Part shown: piece by piece, positions 5,113-9,430 of the stretch
Layout of the letters: each line of letters opens with the position of its first letter
Position numbering within the stretch: position 1 is the first letter of the stretch
Assembly: GCA_021798395.1 (NCBI GenBank)
Contig: JAJZHS010000075.1
Location: forward strand, 1-9,430
Source: Pseudomonadota bacterium
Lineage (GTDB): Bacteria > Pseudomonadota > Gammaproteobacteria > Burkholderiales > Burkholderiaceae_C
Direction: 5' to 3'
Length of the DNA: 9,430 bases
Notes under the pieces: model-generated
Told to the model about the DNA's origin: nothing
The model's input: the letters and a program-made list of their open reading frames with translations, nothing else
The model's database searches: none
Position numbers and translations under genes: made by a program

Positions 5113-6888
5113 TCAGACGCCGCTGCGCAGCCTGGTCGTGCGGTTGAACACCGGCGCCGCGGCGGCGTGGTCGAGCGCGTCGGCGACGAAATAGCCGTGG
5201 CGCTCGAACTGGAAGCTGGTTCCCGGCCTGGCCGCGGCTGCGGCGGGTTCGATCCAGCCCTGCGCAACGCGCAGGCTGTCGGGGTTCAGGCTGGCGAGGA
5301 AATCGCGCCCTCCCGCGTCGGGCTGCGCGTCGACGAACAGGCGCTCGTACAGCCTGAACTCGGCCGCCACGCCGTCGGCCGCGCCGACCCAGGTGATCAC
5401 GCCCTTGACCTTGACCGCGTCGGCCCCAGGGGTGCCGCTGCGGGTGTCGGGCACGACGCGGGCGTGGACTTCGACGACGCGGCCGTCGGCGTCGCGCAGC
5501 GCGCCGACGCATTCGACCACGTAGCCGTATTTCAACCGCACCCGGTTTCCCGGGAACAGCCGGAAAAAGCCCTTCGGCGGCTGCTCGGCGTAGTCGCCGC
5601 GTTCGATCCACAGTTCGCGGCCGAGCTTGAAGCCGCGCCGGCCGCGCTCGGGCTGGTGCGGATGCACCGGCGCGCTGCAGGCCTCCAGCGCGGCAGCGTC
5701 GCCCGCCATCTCGTCCCAGTTCAGCAGCACCAGCTTGAGCGGGTCGAGCACGGCCATGGCGCGCGCGGCCTGCGGGTCGAGGTCGTCGCGCAGCGCGCCC
5801 TCGAGGGTCGCGTAGTCGATCCAGGCGTCGGACTTCGACACCCCGATGCGCTCGGCGAACAGCCGCAGCGCGCCGGCGGAATAGCCGCGCCGGCGCAGCC
5901 CGGCGATGGTCGGCAGGCGCGGGTCGTCCCAGCCGGCGACATGGCCGTCGGTGACCAGCTGCGCCAGCTTGCGCTTGCTGGTGACCACGTAGCTCAGGTT
6001 CAGGCGTGCGAACTCGTATTGGTGCGGCAGCGGACGCGCCAGCACGCCGAGCTCGGCCAGGTGGCCGAGCAGCCAGTCGTAGAACGGGCGCTGGTCCTCG
6101 AACTCCAGGGTGCAAATGCTGTGCGTGATGCGCTCGAGCGCATCCTCGATCGGATGCGCGAAGGTGTACATCGGATAGATGCACCAGCGGCTTCCGGTGC
6201 GGTGATGCTCGGCGAACTTGATGCGGTAGATCGTTGGGTCGCGCAGGTTGATGTTCGGCGACGCCATGTCGATCCTCGCCCGCAGCACCATGCTGCCTTC
6301 GGCGTGACGGCCGTCGCGCATTTCGGCGAAGCGCCGCAGGCTGTCGGCCGCCGGGCGGTCGCGCCACGGGCTGTCGACTCCCGGCTCGGTCAGGGTGCCG
6401 CGGTTGCGCCGCATGGCGTCGGCGCTTTGCTCGTCGACGTACGCCATCCCGGACTCGATCAGCGCGCACGCGGCGCTGTACATGAGGTCGAAGTAGTCGC
6501 TGGCGAAGTATTCGTGGCTGACTCCGTTTGCGACCCAGTCGAAACCCAGCCAGCGCACTGCGTCGCGAATCGCCTGCACGTATTCGGCGTCTTCCTTCTC
6601 CGGGTTGGTGTCGTCGAGCCGCAGATGACACACGCCGCCGTAGTCGCGCGCCAGGCCGAAGTTCAGGCAGATGCTCTTGGCGTGGCCGATGTGCAGGTAA
6701 CCGTTGGGCTCGGGCGGGAAGCGGGTGCGGATGCGCGCCGCGTCGAGCGGCGCGGCGGCCAGCTGGCGCGCGTCGCCGGGAACGCCGGCGTAGCGGCGGC
6801 CGTCCAGACAACCCGAGGCCAGGTCCGACTCGATGATCTGGCGCAGGAAATTCGAAGGCTTCGATGCGGTGGAATCCGGGGCTTGCAT
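5113..6888 (-). CDS. glnS: Glutaminyl-tRNA synthetase
   Basis: GlnRS charges tRNA-Gln with glutamine in the cytoplasm using ATP. The 591-residue product shows the class I signatures: PPEPNGYLHIGH (58-69, with HIGH at 66-69), LDDTNPEKED (91-100) and the KMSKS-equivalent loop VVTSKRK (301-307), followed by GWDDPRLPTIAGLRRRGY. The C-terminal beta-barrel anticodon-binding region includes RGDYAEQPPKGFFRLFPGN and ends in FNRTTRLRSGV. The GlnRS-specific segments rule out GluRS. Compared with the E. coli enzyme as I recall it, about 20 extra residues lie between SDLASG (21-26) and TRFPPEP (from 54). The ATG at 6888 is chosen because NFLRQII follows it at a normal distance. A GTG five codons upstream is possible, and no clear Shine-Dalgarno supports either. 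The gene is divergent from yebC and is followed by a hairpin. Confidence 0.96.
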   Translation of the reverse strand: MQAPDSTASKPSNFLRQIIESDLASGCLDGRRYAGVPGDARQLAAAPLDAARIRTRFPPEPNGYLHIGHAKSICLNFGLARDYGGVCHLRLDDTNPEKEDAEYVQAIRDAVRWLGFDWVANGVSHEYFASDYFDLMYSAACALIESGMAYVDEQSADAMRRNRGTLTEPGVDSPWRDRPAADSLRRFAEMRDGRHAEGSMVLRARIDMASPNINLRDPTIYRIKFAEHHRTGSRWCIYPMYTFAHPIEDALERITHSICTLEFEDQRPFYDWLLGHLAELGVLARPLPHQYEFARLNLSYVVTSKRKLAQLVTDGHVAGWDDPRLPTIAGLRRRGYSAGALRLFAERIGVSKSDAWIDYATLEGALRDDLDPQAARAMAVLDPLKLVLLNWDEMAGDAAALEACSAPVHPHQPERGRRGFKLGRELWIERGDYAEQPPKGFFRLFPGNRVRLKYGYVVECVGALRDADGRVVEVHARVVPDTRSGTPGADAVKVKGVITWVGAADGVAAEFRLYERLFVDAQPDAGGRDFLASLNPDSLRVAQGWIEPAAAAARPGTSFQFERHGYFVADALDHAAAAPVFNRTTRLRSGV

Positions 6889-7089
6889 GCGCGGACGGCT
6901 CACGGTTTCGGAGAAAACCCCTATTGTCGCGCAAGCGGCCGGGCCGCGGCCGCCGCGGCGCGTGGTGGGCGACGCGCGCCGCGGACGTAAAATCCCGCTT
7001 CGCCGCTGGCCGCGTGCGGCCCGGCGGCCCGCACAGGCATTCCCCACGAGACCACAGGCGCGCAGCGCGCCGGAAAGCGAGACCCCGTT
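6889..7089. promoter_or_regulatory. Divergent glnS/yebC intergenic region
   Basis: This 201-bp spacer separates divergent genes and should hold both promoters. On the plus strand a -10-like TAAAAT lies at 6988-6993, about 97 nt before the yebC start, without a recognisable -35. On the minus strand a weaker GACAAT (6928-6923) lies about 35 nt before the glnS ATG. The long yebC leader (about 7000-7089) is GC-rich, and I see no riboswitch or attenuator layout in it. The promoter elements are suggestive only. Confidence 0.38.
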
Positions 7090-7812
7090 ATGGCCGGCCA
7101 TTCCAAATGGGCCAACATCCAGCACCGCAAAGGCCGTCAGGACGAAAAGCGCGGCAAGGTCTGGACCAAGATCATTCGCGAAGTGACCGTCGCGGCCAAG
7201 CTCGGCGGCGCGGACCCCAACGCCAACCCGCGCCTGCGCCTGGCGCTGGACAAGGCGCGCGAGGCCAACATGCCGGCCGACAACCTCAAACGCGCGATCG
7301 ACCGCGGCACCGGCAACCTCGACGGTGCGCACTACGAGGAAATCCGCTACGAGGGCTACGGCCCCGGCGGCGCCGCGCTGATCATCGACTGCATGACCGA
7401 CAACCGGGTACGCACCGTGGCCGAAGTGCGCCACGCGCTCTCCAAGTGCGGCGGCAATCTCGGCACCGAGGGCTCGGTGGCGTTCCAGTTCAAGCAGCGC
7501 GGCCAATTTCTGCTGGCGCCGGGCACCGACGAGGACCGCGTCATGGAAATCGCCCTGGAAGCCGGGGCCGACGACGTCGCCACCCTCGACGACGGCTCGG
7601 TCGAAGTGCTGTGCGAACCCGGCGACTTCGCCGCGGTACGCGCGGCGCTGGAAGCCGCCGGCCTGAAACCCGAGTTCGCCGAAATCGGCATGAAGCCCGA
7701 CGTCGAGGTCGATCTCGGCGCCGACGACGGCGAGCGCATGCAGCGGCTGGTCGACATGCTCGAGGATCTCGACGACGTGCAGCGCGTCGACCACAACGCG
7801 GTGCTGCCCTGA
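7090..7812 (+). CDS. yebC: YebC/PmpR family protein (DUF28/TACO1 family)
   Basis: This 240-residue cytoplasmic protein begins with the hallmark MAGHSKWANIQHRKGRQDEK and has the full three-domain YebC layout. The N-terminal helical domain runs to about residue 80 (ANPRLRLALDKAREANMP, NLKRAIDRGTG). Then come YEGYGPGGAALIIDCMTDNR (88-107), VRHALSKCGGNLGTEGSVAFQF, and a C-terminal alpha/beta domain ending VDMLEDLDDVQRVDHNAVLP. The length is normal. Family members were long annotated as transcriptional regulators (PmpR in Pseudomonas). The mitochondrial homologue TACO1 and recent bacterial work point to a ribosome-associated role in translating proline-rich stretches. Here it leads an apparent two-gene unit with purD, 5 nt downstream. 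The initiating ATG is supported by conservation; the ribosome-binding site is weak. Confidence 0.95.
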   Translation: MAGHSKWANIQHRKGRQDEKRGKVWTKIIREVTVAAKLGGADPNANPRLRLALDKAREANMPADNLKRAIDRGTGNLDGAHYEEIRYEGYGPGGAALIIDCMTDNRVRTVAEVRHALSKCGGNLGTEGSVAFQFKQRGQFLLAPGTDEDRVMEIALEAGADDVATLDDGSVEVLCEPGDFAAVRAALEAAGLKPEFAEIGMKPDVEVDLGADDGERMQRLVDMLEDLDDVQRVDHNAVLP

Positions 7813-7817
7813 ATCCC

Positions 7818-9098
<1,281 letters not shown>

Positions 9099-9120
9099 CG
9101 GCGCACCCCGCGCCGGCCGC

Positions 9121-9175
9121 GCGCGGCGCCGTGTTCGGCTCGGCGTCGTCCGCGCGCGCGCCCGCGGCGCCGCGC
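9121..9175. terminator. 11-bp inverted repeat between convergent genes, possible bidirectional terminator
   Basis: GCGCGGCGCCG (9121-9131) is the exact reverse complement of 9165-9175, separated by 33 nt. It lies between the purD stop (9098) and the stop of the converging CoA transferase, whose last codon begins immediately at 9176. There is no T-run on either strand. In such GC-rich DNA a repeat like this could be partly chance, so the terminator role is tentative. Confidence 0.45.
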
Positions 9176-9430
9176 TCAGATCACGCCGTCGTCGCGCAAC
9201 GCGGCGATCTGCGGCGCATCGAAGCCCAGTTCGGCCAGCACGGCGTCGTTGTGCGCGCCCAGCGCAGGGCCGAGCCAGCGCGTGCGCGCCGGCGTGACCG
9301 AGAAGCGCGGCACGATGCCGGGCAGCTGCACCGCGGTGCCGTCGGCCAGCCGGTGCGGCTCGATCATGCCGCGGGCCTGGAACTGGGCGTCGGCGACGAT
9401 GTCGGCGATGCTATGGATGCGGCTGGCCGG
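9176..9430 (-). CDS. CaiB/BaiF-type family III CoA transferase, C-terminal fragment (5' end outside window)
   Basis: The 84 visible residues are open to the right edge and match the C-terminal end of family III CoA transferases. They begin PASRIHSIADIVADAQFQARGM, matching the usual segment with ADI...D.QF.ARGM. VQLPGIVPRFSVTPARTRW follows, then the terminal GPALGAHNDAVLAELGFDAPQIAALRDDGVI (compare the family's LG-H-x-x-VL-ELG-x-x-x-x-I-x-x-L-x-x-x-G-V). These enzymes move CoA between carboxylic acids such as formyl/oxalyl, carnitine or succinyl/mesaconyl CoA esters. The catalytic Asp and substrate-determining parts lie in the missing N-terminal portion, so the substrate cannot be named. It faces purD tail to tail. 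Confidence 0.88.
   Translation of the reverse strand, partial: PASRIHSIADIVADAQFQARGMIEPHRLADGTAVQLPGIVPRFSVTPARTRWLGPALGAHNDAVLAELGFDAPQIAALRDDGVI

Noticed and set aside
5167..6990. 607-codon open frame on the plus strand opposite glnS
   Set aside because: Antisense shadow of a confident gene; composition is dominated by Arg/Ala/Val/Gly with no domain, as expected for GC-rich antisense frames.
5113..7794. Very long minus-strand open frame joining glnS with antisense of yebC
   Set aside because: Only the part from 6888 downward encodes GlnRS. The upstream extension is antisense to a clearly real yebC and contains no recognisable protein; it stays open because of high GC.

Overview
The window is very GC-rich (about 70% by eye, with strong G/C bias at third codon positions). 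It reads as an ordinary stretch of bacterial chromosome, most likely from a betaproteobacterium of the Burkholderiales type. The reasons are a compact NAD-type isocitrate dehydrogenase of the kind common in that group, the cytochrome c5 / DUF2946-like / YheT-like hydrolase cluster, the adjacent yebC-purD pair and a GlnRS with a TSKRK-type loop. The taxon is inferred from protein character and gene order; no rRNA or other marker is present.

Layout. Positions 2-271 (+) hold the C-terminal part of a cytochrome c5-like haem protein, closed by a strong hairpin (285-318). A compact minus-strand cluster, read from right to left, follows: purU (3258-2383), a SnoaL/DUF4440-like small protein (2367-1921), a YheT-type alpha/beta hydrolase (1891-929) and a DUF2946-like protein (893-321). 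The gaps are short: 15 bp, at most 29 bp, and 35 bp. Divergent from purU is a small exported four-cysteine protein (3471-3926, +) that I do not recognise. It converges with the NAD-isocitrate dehydrogenase gene (4964-3942, -). Upstream of that gene lies a 7-bp perfect inverted repeat with a 9-nt spacer (5016-5038), overlapping a possible -10 element. glnS (6888-5113, -) and yebC-purD (7090-7812 and 7818-9098, +) are transcribed divergently from a 201-bp gap. The right edge carries the C-terminal end of a CaiB/BaiF-type CoA transferase (9430-9176, -), which converges on purD across an 11-bp inverted repeat.

How the genes relate. Most products are housekeeping: one-carbon and purine metabolism (PurU releases formate from formyl-THF; PurD makes GAR), the TCA cycle (isocitrate dehydrogenase), translation (GlnRS, and YebC as a translation or regulatory factor) and respiration (cytochrome c). 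PurU and PurD belong to connected pathways but lie in separate transcription units.

I see no CRISPR array, tRNA or rRNA gene, insertion sequence, phage gene, toxin-antitoxin pair or defence system. The items most worth a second look are the dyad in front of the isocitrate dehydrogenase gene, the orphan exported cysteine protein, and the hairpins placed between convergent genes. I did not find convincing evidence for an undescribed multi-gene system.
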